A DNA stretch of 24,081 nucleotides, taken from IMG/VR virus record IMGVR_UViG_3300046466_000127, positions 1 to 24,081 of that record; one strand, given 5' to 3'. A model generated the notes under the pieces. That model did no database searches. It saw nothing but the letters and a program-made list of their open reading frames with translations, and had not been told where the DNA came from. How positions within the stretch are numbered: the stretch's first letter is position 1; each line of letters opens with the position of its first letter. Of this stretch, positions 1 to 6,650 are shown one piece after another. This stretch comes from a virus. A program made the translations under genes and the position numbers.

Positions 1-1209
1 CAACCGTTAAAAGATAAAGGACTAAAGATTCACGGGTCAAACCTGTGTAATGAGATTCACCTACCAACCAGCGCAGACAGAACTGCGGTGTGTTGCCTGT
101 CATCTCTGAATTTAGAATACTACGATGAATGGAAAGATACAACTATTGTGCGTGACCTTGTTAGGATGCTCGATAATGTCTTGCAATACTTTATCGACAA
201 CGCACCCGACACCATTGCCAGAGCAAAATACAGTGCAGCAAGAGAACGGTCAATCGGACTTGGAGCAATGGGATTCCACAGTCTCCTCCAAAAACATGGA
301 GTCGCATGGGAGTCCGAAGCCGCAAGAGAAATCAACCGAACCGTGTTTGACCACATTAAATCAGAAGCAGTTGCAGAAACTGAACTCCTTGCCCAAGAAC
401 GTGGTGAATATCCTGATGGCGATGGGTCTGGAAGGCGCAACTCACACTTGCTTGCCATTGCGCCCAACGCAAGTTCAGGAATAATTCTATCAACAAGTCC
501 TTCTATCGAACCGCTGAAGGCAAATGCATATACTCATCGAACTCGTGCGGGTTCATTCTTGGTAAAGAACAAATACCTCGAACAACTGCTTGATGAGAGA
601 AGTGAGAACACCGAATCCACTTGGACATCTATTATTACCAAGAAAGGTTCTGTTCAACATCTACCGTTCCTTACCGAAGGTGAGAAGGCAGTATTCAAGA
701 CCGCAGATGAACTTGACCAGATGTGGGTGGTGCAACACTCCGCAGAACGTCAACAGTTTGTTTGTCAAGGTCAATCTGTGAACCTGTTCTTCCCGTCTGG
801 TGCGGATAAGTCTTATGTAAACAAGGTTCACTATAGTGCATGGGCGAAAGGATTGAAAGGTCTCTATTACCTACGCACCGAATCAAAACAACGGGCAGAG
901 AACGTGTCTGAGAAGGTAGAACGTGTCGCACTACAAGGTGATATGCGTTCTATCGTCTATGGTAAGTCCGACTGTCCATTCTGTTCTATGGCAAAGGAAG
1001 AACTCCGCTTGAGGGGTATTCCTTTTGATTACATCGACCTGAAAGAGATAGGTAAGACCGCTCGTGAAGTGACAGGCCGAGATGTCAAAACAGTCCCACA
1101 GATTTATCTGGAAGGAGAATATGTGGGCGGATATGAAGAACTTATGGAATACCTAAACAAATCATTAGAAACACAAGAAGACGATGAATGTCGTGCTTGC
1201 GAGGGATAA
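1..1209 (+). CDS. nrdA: Ribonucleotide reductase class Ia alpha subunit, C-terminal part, with internal glutaredoxin domain (5' end outside window)
   Basis: This enzyme reduces ribonucleoside diphosphates to deoxyribonucleotides for phage DNA synthesis. The frame is open from base 1, so the gene starts upstream and only 402 residues are visible. The motif SNLCNEI near visible residue 16 holds the thiyl-radical cysteine (E. coli C439), and VCCLSS (bases 88-105) holds the partner of C462. The signature PNASSGIILSTSPSIEPL and the radical-relay tyrosine pair (visible residues 289-290) are also present. Visible residues 315-389 form a glutaredoxin domain with a CPFC active site (bases 973-984) and the usual TVP cis-proline. 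The protein then ends in a CRAC motif, like the redox tail normally found at the NrdA C-terminus. The glutaredoxin therefore seems to lie between core and tail. Three bases separate it from nrdB, so the two are surely cotranscribed. The identification is secure. Confidence 0.97.
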   Translation, partial: QPLKDKGLKIHGSNLCNEIHLPTSADRTAVCCLSSLNLEYYDEWKDTTIVRDLVRMLDNVLQYFIDNAPDTIARAKYSAARERSIGLGAMGFHSLLQKHGVAWESEAAREINRTVFDHIKSEAVAETELLAQERGEYPDGDGSGRRNSHLLAIAPNASSGIILSTSPSIEPLKANAYTHRTRAGSFLVKNKYLEQLLDERSENTESTWTSIITKKGSVQHLPFLTEGEKAVFKTADELDQMWVVQHSAERQQFVCQGQSVNLFFPSGADKSYVNKVHYSAWAKGLKGLYYLRTESKQRAENVSEKVERVALQGDMRSIVYGKSDCPFCSMAKEELRLRGIPFDYIDLKEIGKTAREVTGRDVKTVPQIYLEGEYVGGYEELMEYLNKSLETQEDDECRACEG

Positions 1210-1212
1210 AAA

Positions 1213-2175
1213 ATGTCATTACTAGATTTTTCAAAAACATACCGGCCGTTCCTCTACCCGTGGGCAGTGGAACTATCAAAGAAACACGAAGAGATACACT
1301 GGATTGAAGACGAAGCAGAACTGTCCGAAGACGTTCAGGATTGGAAGACTAAACTGAGTGAACCAGAGAAGAACTTTATCACACAGGTTCTCCGTCTGTT
1401 TACACAATCAGATGTTCAAGTTGGTGAGAACTACCACGAACTTCTGATTCCAAAGTTCAAGAATAATGAAGTCCGTAATATGTTATCATCGTTTGCGGGT
1501 CGAGAAGCAGTTCACCAACGTGCATATGCATTGTTGAATGATACTCTGGGTCTGCCTGATGAGGACTTCCATATGTTCCTCGAATACAAAGAGATGTCCG
1601 ACAAGATTGACTTCATGAAACAGGGTGACATCAACAGTCATACGGGTCTGGCATTGGCCCTCGCACAGTCTGTATTCAACGAAGGTCTGTCAGTGTTCGC
1701 ATCGTTTGTGATGTTGTTGAACTTCCAACGGTATGGTAAGATGAAGGGTATGGGAACAATTGTTGAGTGGTCTATTCGTGACGAGACTCTGCATGTTCAG
1801 GGTAACGCGAAACTATTCCGTGAGTTCTGTGAAGAACATCCGCGCATCGTGAACGATGAACTGAAATCTAAAATCTATCAGATGGCAAAAGATGTAGTCA
1901 AACTCGAAGACCGTTTCATCAAACTTGCTTTTGATGGTATGGAGATGGAAGGTCTGACCGAAGAGGATGTCAAACAATATATCCGTCACATCGCAGACCG
2001 TAGACTCCTACAACTTGGTATGAAACCAAAGTTTGGTGTCAAGGATAATCCCCTACCGTGGTTAGACTGGGTATTAAATGGTGCATCGCATGACAACTTC
2101 TTCGAGAAACGTGTTACCGAATACTCTGTAAATGGTATGGAAGGTGACTGGGGTTGGGATGAAGTTGCAGCATAA
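1213..2175 (+). CDS. nrdB: Ribonucleotide reductase class Ia beta subunit (diiron-tyrosyl radical)
   Basis: This is the radical-generating partner of the upstream alpha subunit. The 320 residues keep the full ligand set: D67, E98, H101, radical Y105, E157, E191 and H194. They match E. coli D84, E115, H118, Y122, E204, E238 and H241. The spacings D67-E98 (31) and E157-E191 (34) are identical to E. coli. The stretch between Y105 and E157 is about 30 residues shorter, a compact phage-like form. The ATG lies three bases after the nrdA stop. The stop overlaps the next ATG (TAATG). Nothing suggests loss of function, so with nrdA this should form a working class Ia enzyme. Confidence 0.97.
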   Translation: MSLLDFSKTYRPFLYPWAVELSKKHEEIHWIEDEAELSEDVQDWKTKLSEPEKNFITQVLRLFTQSDVQVGENYHELLIPKFKNNEVRNMLSSFAGREAVHQRAYALLNDTLGLPDEDFHMFLEYKEMSDKIDFMKQGDINSHTGLALALAQSVFNEGLSVFASFVMLLNFQRYGKMKGMGTIVEWSIRDETLHVQGNAKLFREFCEEHPRIVNDELKSKIYQMAKDVVKLEDRFIKLAFDGMEMEGLTEEDVKQYIRHIADRRLLQLGMKPKFGVKDNPLPWLDWVLNGASHDNFFEKRVTEYSVNGMEGDWGWDEVAA

Positions 2176-2291
2176 TGGACGAATCGTATGAACTCGAATG
2201 TGAAGTTTGTGACCATCGAACTGAAGTCCTAGTTTACGATAGCGAGGAAGAGCCCTCATTCTGCCCTATGTGCGGAACACCAATATCATAA
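2175..2291 (+). CDS. Small zinc-ribbon protein, 38 residues
   Basis: A short ORF starts on the ATG that overlaps the nrdB stop (TAATG) and encodes 38 acidic residues. It has two cysteine knuckles: CEVC at residues 9-12 and CPMCG at residues 30-34. This is the layout of a minimal zinc ribbon. About 17 residues separate the knuckles, which is enough for the beta hairpin. The length is below many gene-calling cut-offs, so it is easily missed. Translational coupling to nrdB suggests coexpression with the reductase genes. A role in nucleic acid or protein binding is only a guess. Similar mini zinc ribbons are common in T4-like phages. Confidence 0.7.
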   Translation: MDESYELECEVCDHRTEVLVYDSEEEPSFCPMCGTPIS

Positions 2292-2305
2292 CCATATATA
2301 CATTC

Positions 2306-2710
2306 ATGTGGATGTATGAAAATAAAGTATTTGAACCAGTAGACGAATTCCTTGAAGAATATCAGGGGTTCGTCTACTGTATTACAAATCTACAGAACGG
2401 TAAAAAGTATATTGGTAAAAAGTTTTTCTGGAAACCCAAAGTGTTACCCAAGACAAAAACCAGAAAGAGAAAAGTGAGGACAAGAGTCCAGTCTGATTGG
2501 CAAAGTTACCACGGGTCTTCTGGCGCCGTTCTAGACCTATTAGAACAGGGTGTTTCCTTCAATCGAGAGATACTACGACTTTGTAAGACTAAAGGTGAAT
2601 GTTCTTACTATGAGGCAAAACTGCAATTTGAAAATGACGTATTGTTAAATGATGACTACTACAATGAATTCATCGGGTGTAAAATACACTCAAGACATCT
2701 TAAATCGTGA
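2306..2710 (+). CDS. GIY-YIG endonuclease, SegE-like
   Basis: The N-terminal third carries the GIY-YIG signature in the form GFVYCITN ... KKYIGKKFFW, followed by a basic stretch rich in K and R that fits DNA contact. The remainder matches the compact SegE-like phage nucleases by general layout. Such proteins are free-standing homing or mobility nucleases, or DNA-processing enzymes, in T4-like phages. I chose the ATG at 2306, which opens with MWMYENK. A GTG at 2270 would extend the frame but would overlap the zinc-ribbon gene. No Shine-Dalgarno sequence is visible. The 3' end overlaps the ANL-like gene by about 60 bases. The nuclease family is fairly sure; the biological role is not. Confidence 0.8.
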   Translation: MWMYENKVFEPVDEFLEEYQGFVYCITNLQNGKKYIGKKFFWKPKVLPKTKTRKRKVRTRVQSDWQSYHGSSGAVLDLLEQGVSFNREILRLCKTKGECSYYEAKLQFENDVLLNDDYYNEFIGCKIHSRHLKS

Positions 2711-3917
2711 TATAATCAATAGAGAGATTTGGTGGTCTGACCATCAAAACCAACCAGAACCTAGAGAATCACGCGAATATTTTATTCGACTAATCAATAG
2801 ATGGAAACATCTATTAGAACTTAGTGGTGTAGTAAAAGGCAATCTCGTAACAATTTCACTCCTAAGTGTTGATACTATGCATGTCTCTGCAATCATCGCA
2901 TGTGCAGAGATGGGTCTAAAGATTATATTGTTAGACAGTCCCGCGACAGAAGAATCTCTTCCATACACCAAACTTGCGCTACATGGGCCATCTGATTTTT
3001 ATCTACATTTTAGTCATGAGGGTGATGGTGTGTATGGTGGTCTCCACGGTGAGATGATGAGACGATATGGGGGACAATCGATAGATGCGGTAAAACTGCC
3101 AGAAATGTCAACTGAAGATACAACGTTTAATTATGAAATTTCTCCTGATGACCCTCTATTGATGAGTTCTACTTCTGGAACAACTAAACCATCTAGACCA
3201 GTTTACTTCTCTCATCGAGAAGTTATGACAATCTCCCGTAGGAATGTGGATATATTTAAGTTTGATGAGAACTCAAAGGTTGTTCACTCAAGAAACCTAC
3301 ATCATGCTTCTGCAATGTTGACATCTCTCATTCCATCTCTAATGGTTGCAAATAGACATCTGACTCTTCCAATAAGTCACGATACAAACCTAGATGTGAA
3401 TGGTGCGAATGAGAGTTCATGGCAGATGATTTATAATGACGAGTTTACTCATGTTATGATAGCAAACGAAAAGTCGTTGAGACTATTTCTCGATAAATTT
3501 GATAAACCATTTAAGAAACCCCTGAACATCAATATGTGTGGGTTCACTCTTAATGAGACTTTCGTAGACCTCGCACGAGAATATAATGTGAAGTTTCATT
3601 CTCACTACGGGTCTATTGATACTGCAATCCCTTTACTGATAAACTTTGTTGACGAGGATAGTGTGGTCAAAGAAAATGGTCTGGGTGTGTTGGCAGATGA
3701 CTTCTATCAGTTCGATGGTAAAGAGATTCGGTGTGAACTCTGGGACGAACCACGATATATCGAGGACACGTTATATCTGATTGACGGTCATTTCTTTATC
3801 GAACCAAGAGAACTACCCGAAGTTCCAGATGATGTTGACCTAGAACCCTTCTTTCAAGATACGAAGATAAACTTCGAACAACTTCGTGGATATCTAAATG
3901 AACGCAATAAGTCGTGA
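2649..3917 (+). CDS. ANL superfamily adenylate-forming protein lacking the C-terminal lid domain
   Basis: The 422 residues look like the large N-terminal domain of acyl-CoA synthetase/NRPS-adenylation enzymes. A Ser/Thr/Gly-rich phosphate loop is at 173-184 (SSTSGTTKPSRP), close to motif A3. Motif A4-like His pair is at 218-219, an A5-like YGSID at 320-324 and an A7-like YLIDG at 376-380 with a possible ribose-binding Asp. The protein stops before motifs A8-A10, so the mobile lid with the catalytic Lys is missing. It may therefore bind or adenylate a carboxylate without a thioester step. The A3 loop has a second Pro and lacks the usual GxPK order. The start is uncertain: ATGs at 2649, 2652 and 2664 all lie inside the nuclease gene. 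A divergent relative follows directly. The substrate is unknown. Confidence 0.75.
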   Translation: MMTTTMNSSGVKYTQDILNRDIINREIWWSDHQNQPEPRESREYFIRLINRWKHLLELSGVVKGNLVTISLLSVDTMHVSAIIACAEMGLKIILLDSPATEESLPYTKLALHGPSDFYLHFSHEGDGVYGGLHGEMMRRYGGQSIDAVKLPEMSTEDTTFNYEISPDDPLLMSSTSGTTKPSRPVYFSHREVMTISRRNVDIFKFDENSKVVHSRNLHHASAMLTSLIPSLMVANRHLTLPISHDTNLDVNGANESSWQMIYNDEFTHVMIANEKSLRLFLDKFDKPFKKPLNINMCGFTLNETFVDLAREYNVKFHSHYGSIDTAIPLLINFVDEDSVVKENGLGVLADDFYQFDGKEIRCELWDEPRYIEDTLYLIDGHFFIEPRELPEVPDDVDLEPFFQDTKINFEQLRGYLNERNKS

Positions 3918-4857
3918 GATTATTCGGAAAGACCTCCTAATCGATGATGTCGATTATGAGAATCTATGTCTTTCTATCAACCAACACAAACGTTTCTTTC
4001 TGTCAAAGGGTATGGAGAAGGGTGATGTCGTATGTCTCAACCTTCCGCCTGATGGTGTATCATATATTGCATCCTATATCGCATGTCTTGAACTGGGACT
4101 ACCACTATTCATATGGGATGACTTTCTCTGGGATATCACAAATGACGAACACATACATGGCGGCGCGAAAGATTTTGTAAAGAGAAGTGATAGGGTCATT
4201 GACAATATCACCAACTGGACATCTAAGTTTAATACCAATCGTCATTTCATTCAACATACGATATTTGATGAAGACCTAAACTATGAGTTGTTTCCTTACT
4301 GGGCAAAGGCAATGGATGCTCTCAGGGAGACTGGATTTAGACATTCGTATGAGGGTGTAAAGGGTATGCCGACAGATGATATCCAACCGTGGTGGGTCAG
4401 TAAAGAAGATGTTGCAATCGTGGTGAACTATAATCTGGATTCGGACGAACCTAAATTCAAAGATGTTACCCATCAAGAACTTCTATCTGGATTGAAAGAC
4501 TTTCCGAAGGATGAGGTGTTTGGATTCAGCACATCACTTCACCACCATGACATTCTACAAAAAGGTATCCTACCCGCATTGATGAACTCAAAAAGATTGG
4601 TGTATCTGTTCACTCCGTCTCCTAAACTATATGGTGAGAGAGTGAAAGTGTTTCTTCGTAGAACAACACGCAAAATGAAACGATACGGTGTCAATGCGAT
4701 GTATACGGATGGGCCTGATAGTATGAGTAATTTGTTTGAAATAATGGGAGATGATGACTTTCTTGAGACTATCAGGATTATAATTACCGAAGAAAGAGGA
4801 GAATTCCACGATTATTGGGAGGCAGAAAAAAATATTATTTTCGAAAAAAGTGCTTGA
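3898..4857 (+). CDS. Degenerate ANL-like protein, divergent tandem relative of the preceding gene
   Basis: The 319 residues parallel the preceding protein in order. A helix followed by a GDVVCLNLP strand and IACLELGLPLFIWDD (residues 42-75) mirrors GNLVTISLL and IACAEMGLKIILLDS upstream. NLDSDEPKFKDVTHQEL occupies the place of the phosphate loop, and SLHHHD (213-218) matches the other protein's NLHHAS. The Ser/Thr/Gly loop and its Lys are gone, and no YGxxE motif is seen. Catalysis is therefore unlikely; a regulatory or scaffolding partner of the first ANL protein is plausible. The start overlaps the upstream stop by 20 bases. Its own stop is embedded in the -35 box of the next promoter. Origin by duplication is inferred from the parallel motifs, not from an alignment. 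Confidence 0.65.
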   Translation: MNAISREIIRKDLLIDDVDYENLCLSINQHKRFFLSKGMEKGDVVCLNLPPDGVSYIASYIACLELGLPLFIWDDFLWDITNDEHIHGGAKDFVKRSDRVIDNITNWTSKFNTNRHFIQHTIFDEDLNYELFPYWAKAMDALRETGFRHSYEGVKGMPTDDIQPWWVSKEDVAIVVNYNLDSDEPKFKDVTHQELLSGLKDFPKDEVFGFSTSLHHHDILQKGILPALMNSKRLVYLFTPSPKLYGERVKVFLRRTTRKMKRYGVNAMYTDGPDSMSNLFEIMGDDDFLETIRIIITEERGEFHDYWEAEKNIIFEKSA

Positions 4858-4882
4858 CATATCATGTTCTTTTTGTTATAGT
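4854..4882 (+). promoter_or_regulatory. Sigma70-type promoter, TTGACA-17-TATAGT
   Basis: A perfect -35 TTGACA (4854-4859) stands 17 bases before TATAGT (4877-4882), which is preceded by TGT, an extended -10. The -35 overlaps the stop codon of the ANL-like gene. It drives the gene at 4912, which has a strong AAGGAGA ribosome site at 4899-4905. Use by host RNA polymerase is expected. Confidence 0.85.
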
Positions 4883-4911
4883 AAGATATAGTTGAGAAAA
4901 GGAGAGAAACT

Positions 4912-5340
4912 ATGGCTTATGTAACACAAGAGATGAAAAAAGAGTTGGCGCCTGGCATCAAGGCGGTTCTCAAGAAGTATGGTATGAAAGGTTCTATCAG
5001 TATCAACAACTATAGTTCTTTGGTTGTGACCCTGAAAGAAGGGCCTTTGTCTTTTACTGGTGTTGACCGGCGTGGTGAGAATATTTACTACCCTGCTACT
5101 GATGGCAATATCCACAGTCAAGTCAATACATACCACGTTGATAAATTTTACACTGGAGAGACTGCTGACTTTCTGAATGAGTTGGTTGCCGCCATGAAAG
5201 GTGTAACGAGTCGTGGTGAGTGGTATGACAAGACCGATATCATGACTGACTACTTTGACATCGCATACTATGTAAACGTCAATGTTGGTAAGTTTGATAA
5301 AGGTTACATCCAAACGGGTGTGGAGTCGCTCGCCGCATAA
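4912..5340 (+). CDS. Small phage protein, possibly LPD29-like
   Basis: This 142-residue soluble protein has no signal peptide or membrane segment. It begins with an amphipathic helix (KKELAPGIKAVLKKYG) followed by a beta-rich stretch with SISINNYSSLVVTL and then EGPLSF. A later helix (ADFLNELVAAMKGV) and a YFDIAYYVNVNVG strand close the fold. This order resembles the large polyvalent-protein-associated domain LPD29, known from phage and plasmid polyvalent proteins, but I recognise it only by eye. The gene is a single-gene unit with its own sigma70 promoter, a strong ribosome site and a strong terminator 65 bases downstream. It is probably early and highly expressed. Its function is unknown. 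Confidence 0.8.
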   Translation: MAYVTQEMKKELAPGIKAVLKKYGMKGSISINNYSSLVVTLKEGPLSFTGVDRRGENIYYPATDGNIHSQVNTYHVDKFYTGETADFLNELVAAMKGVTSRGEWYDKTDIMTDYFDIAYYVNVNVGKFDKGYIQTGVESLAA

Positions 5341-5343
5341 ATA
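5336..5343 (+). promoter_or_regulatory. Possible late-type promoter box CATAAATA
   Basis: The box differs from the T4 late consensus TATAAATA only in the first base, a form reported for T4-like cyanophages (NATAAATA). It overlaps the stop codon of the upstream gene. If active, a transcript would begin near 5350 and meet the terminator at 5405, giving an RNA of about 90 nt. This is weak evidence. Confidence 0.3.
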
Positions 5344-5344
5344 G

Positions 5345-5404
5345 GAATACGGGACATCCCCGTTATAAGTGCGAAACCTATCTCTGCGGAGTAGGGAGTA
5401 GGGT
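5345..5404 (+). ncRNA. Candidate structured RNA or 3' untranslated region
   Basis: This non-coding stretch between a stop codon and a terminator can fold into two hairpins. One pairs ACGGG (5349-5353) with CCCGT (5359-5363). The other pairs CCTA-CTC (5377-5384, one bulged T) with GAGTAGG (5389-5395) around a TGCG loop. A third hairpin is the terminator itself. It could be a stabilising 3' UTR or a small phage RNA. No known RNA family is recognised. Confidence 0.25.
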
Positions 5405-5438
5405 AAAGGGGGCGGTGTCAGACTGCCCCTTTTATTTT
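5405..5438 (+). terminator. Rho-independent terminator
   Basis: A 12-bp stem pairs AAAGGGGGCGGT (5405-5416) with ACTGCCCCTTTT (5422-5433) around the loop GTCAG, with two G-U pairs. The run TTTTATTTT follows. This is a strong intrinsic terminator that ends the transcript of the 4912 gene. Confidence 0.9.
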
Positions 5439-5442
5439 GTGC

Positions 5443-5471
5443 TTGACAAAAGTTGGAAAATATGTTAGTAT
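5443..5471 (+). promoter_or_regulatory. Sigma70-type promoter, TTGACA-17-TAGTAT
   Basis: TTGACA (5443-5448), 17 bases of spacer, then TAGTAT (5466-5471) with TGT just before it (extended -10). It starts right after the terminator and drives the 62-residue ORF at 5496. The ribosome site AAAGGA is at 5482-5487. It shares the string GTGCTTGACA with the promoter at 4854. Confidence 0.8.
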
Positions 5472-5495
5472 ACATATGATGAAAGGAATATTGTT

Positions 5496-5684
5496 ATGAA
5501 ACTAAATCTTGACCCAGAAATTTTGCAGAAGAGGTATGCAATCAAAGGGTTTCTAGAGTCGGCTGAAAATGACCTAGAGAAGGCACAGAAGCGTGGAAAC
5601 AAGGAATCTGTGGCAACTTATACATATCTTGTAGGTGAATATCAGATAATGTTAGAAGAATTTGATGAATATTACGACCTGTAG
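5496..5684 (+). CDS. Small acidic helical protein, unknown
   Basis: The 62 residues are strongly charged and predicted by eye to form two or three helices, with no cysteine and no membrane segment. The product begins MKLNLDPEIL and ends in the acidic tail EEFDEYYDL. A dedicated promoter and good ribosome site make it a real gene, probably expressed early. Small acidic early proteins in T4-like phages often bind host proteins, but nothing in the sequence identifies a partner. The family is not recognised. Confidence 0.75.
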   Translation: MKLNLDPEILQKRYAIKGFLESAENDLEKAQKRGNKESVATYTYLVGEYQIMLEEFDEYYDL

Positions 5685-5722
5685 AGAACCCTAAAACACT
5701 ATATAATATATACGGAGAAATA

Positions 5723-6142
5723 ATGGAACTTGAAGTTTTTGAAATTTTTCACCAGTTTTCGCAAATGAAAACTCGAAAAGATAAGATTGCTTTTCTAAAA
5801 GAAAAAGGCAATATCCCCGCAGTCAAGGATGTCATTCGCGGTGCATTTGATGACCGACTACAATTCATCCTTCCCGCAGGCAAACCCCCATACACCCCTA
5901 ATCGACCAGAGAGTGTTCCCTCAACTTTGAGAAAGAAACACCGTGAGTTTGGCGACTATGTGAAAGGCGCTCGTTCTGCACAGTTGAAACAGTTCCAAAT
6001 CGAAAAACAATTCATTCAAATGTTAGAAGCAATTCATCCAGAAGATGCACTTATCGTTCTGGACATGGTGAACAAGAAGTCACCAGTTAAAGGTTTGACT
6101 AAAAAGATTGCAGAGGAGGCATTCCCGAATCTGATATCTTAA
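5723..6142 (+). CDS. DUF6433-like T4-type phage protein
   Basis: The 139 residues match, from memory, a family widespread in marine T4-like phages (DUF6433). The features are an N-terminal EVFEIFHQFS, a KTRKDKIAFLKE helix, AVKDVIRGAFD and then a proline-rich ILPAGKPPYTPN. The C-terminal half is helical and basic and ends FPNLIS. The family's role is unknown; it tends to sit near replication genes in these phages. Start: ATG at 5723 with GGAGA (5714-5718) at a good distance. It is 38 bases downstream of the previous stop, with no clear promoter of its own beyond a TATAAT at 5702 that lacks a -35 box. Confidence 0.8.
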   Translation: MELEVFEIFHQFSQMKTRKDKIAFLKEKGNIPAVKDVIRGAFDDRLQFILPAGKPPYTPNRPESVPSTLRKKHREFGDYVKGARSAQLKQFQIEKQFIQMLEAIHPEDALIVLDMVNKKSPVKGLTKKIAEEAFPNLIS

Positions 6143-6186
6143 CTTTTCGTTATGTTTTCTTTCAACTCTAACAACAAGGAGCAATT

Positions 6187-6354
6187 ATGCCAAGAACGCA
6201 AATAGAGAGATTGAAAAACGACAGTAGAGAACTCGATAACTATATCCACCGTCTCAAGAAAAAGGGAAGAGACAACCTTGCTCATAGGTTATCGAAAAAA
6301 CAAAGTTTTCTCAATCAGACTATTGCCGAATACGAAAGTTCAATTCTAGCATAA
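6187..6354 (+). CDS. Small basic coiled-coil-like protein, 55 residues
   Basis: This short ORF is supported by a strong AAGGAG (6176-6181) five bases before the ATG. The product (MPRTQIERLKNDSRELDNYI...) is basic, rich in K, R and Q, and looks wholly alpha-helical with a heptad-like pattern of L and I. There is no cysteine and no membrane segment. The composition would fit a nucleic acid-binding or oligomerising small protein. The family is not recognised. It lies 44 bases after the DUF6433-like gene and is probably cotranscribed with it. Confidence 0.7.
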   Translation: MPRTQIERLKNDSRELDNYIHRLKKKGRDNLAHRLSKKQSFLNQTIAEYESSILA

Positions 6355-6365
6355 AGGTAGGTGGT

Positions 6366-6408
6366 CAAGTATCTCGTTGGGGGTGCTAGCCACCCTCAAC
6401 GTTACTTG
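6366..6408 (+). promoter_or_regulatory. Stem-loop reaching into the ribosome site of the next gene
   Basis: An inner stem pairs GTTGGGGGTG (6376-6385) with CACCCTCAAC (6391-6400) around loop CTAGC, with one G-U pair. An outer stem pairs CAAGTA (6366-6371) with TACTTG (6403-6408). The last paired base is the first G of the GGAGA ribosome site at 6408-6412. No T-run follows, so it is not a standard terminator. It may control translation or stabilise the mRNA. Confidence 0.55.
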
Positions 6409-6416
6409 GAGACAAA

Positions 6417-6650
6417 ATGCCAACATATACAATGATGCATAAAGAGACTGAAGAAGAGAAAGATATCTTCTGTTCTTATGATGAGTCTCAAAAATTTCTT
6501 GAAGAAAACCCTGATTGGTGTCGAGTAATCGGTGCGCCTGCACTGGTGACACAAACAGGCAATGTAATCAACAAAACATCAGGTGATTGGAAAAACTTGA
6601 TGGAGAATGTCAAAAAAGGTTCGGGTAAAGGGAATACTATCAAGACATGA
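6417..6650 (+). CDS. FmdB-like small phage protein
   Basis: The 77-residue product begins MPTYTMMHKETEEEKDIFCS and continues SQKFLEENP, then APALVTQTG and a basic tail. This is the layout of FmdB-like putative regulatory proteins common in T4-like marine phages. Those often carry a zinc ribbon; here the paired cysteines are absent, with only C19 and C35 present, so metal binding is doubtful. Start: ATG 6417 with GGAGA at 6408-6412, partly inside a hairpin. The stop overlaps the phoH ATG (ATGA), so the two are translationally coupled. The molecular role is unknown. Confidence 0.7.
   Translation: MPTYTMMHKETEEEKDIFCSYDESQKFLEENPDWCRVIGAPALVTQTGNVINKTSGDWKNLMENVKKGSGKGNTIKT

Noticed and set aside
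120-484. Overlapping ORFs on both strands inside nrdA (for example the reading from 125 and the reverse one ending at 467)
   Set aside because: They lie wholly within a strongly conserved nrdA frame, lack ribosome sites and show no protein-like motifs.
4851-4882. T4 middle promoter (MotA box TGCTTtA)
   Set aside because: TGCTTGA resembles the MotA box, but its distance to the -10 is about 19 bases rather than about 12. A plain TTGACA-17-TATAGT explains the site better.
4876-5475. Reverse-strand ORF of 199 codons across the 4912 gene and the terminator
   Set aside because: It runs through an intrinsic terminator and two promoters, opposite a gene with a strong ribosome site; composition is shadow-like.
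5700-5712. TATAAT at 5702-5707 as a promoter for the DUF6433-like gene
   Set aside because: No -35 box lies at the right distance, and the short gap is simply AT-rich.
6376-6400. Hairpin before 6417 as a rho-independent terminator
   Set aside because: No T-run follows and the downstream ribosome site begins at the stem's edge; a regulatory role fits better.
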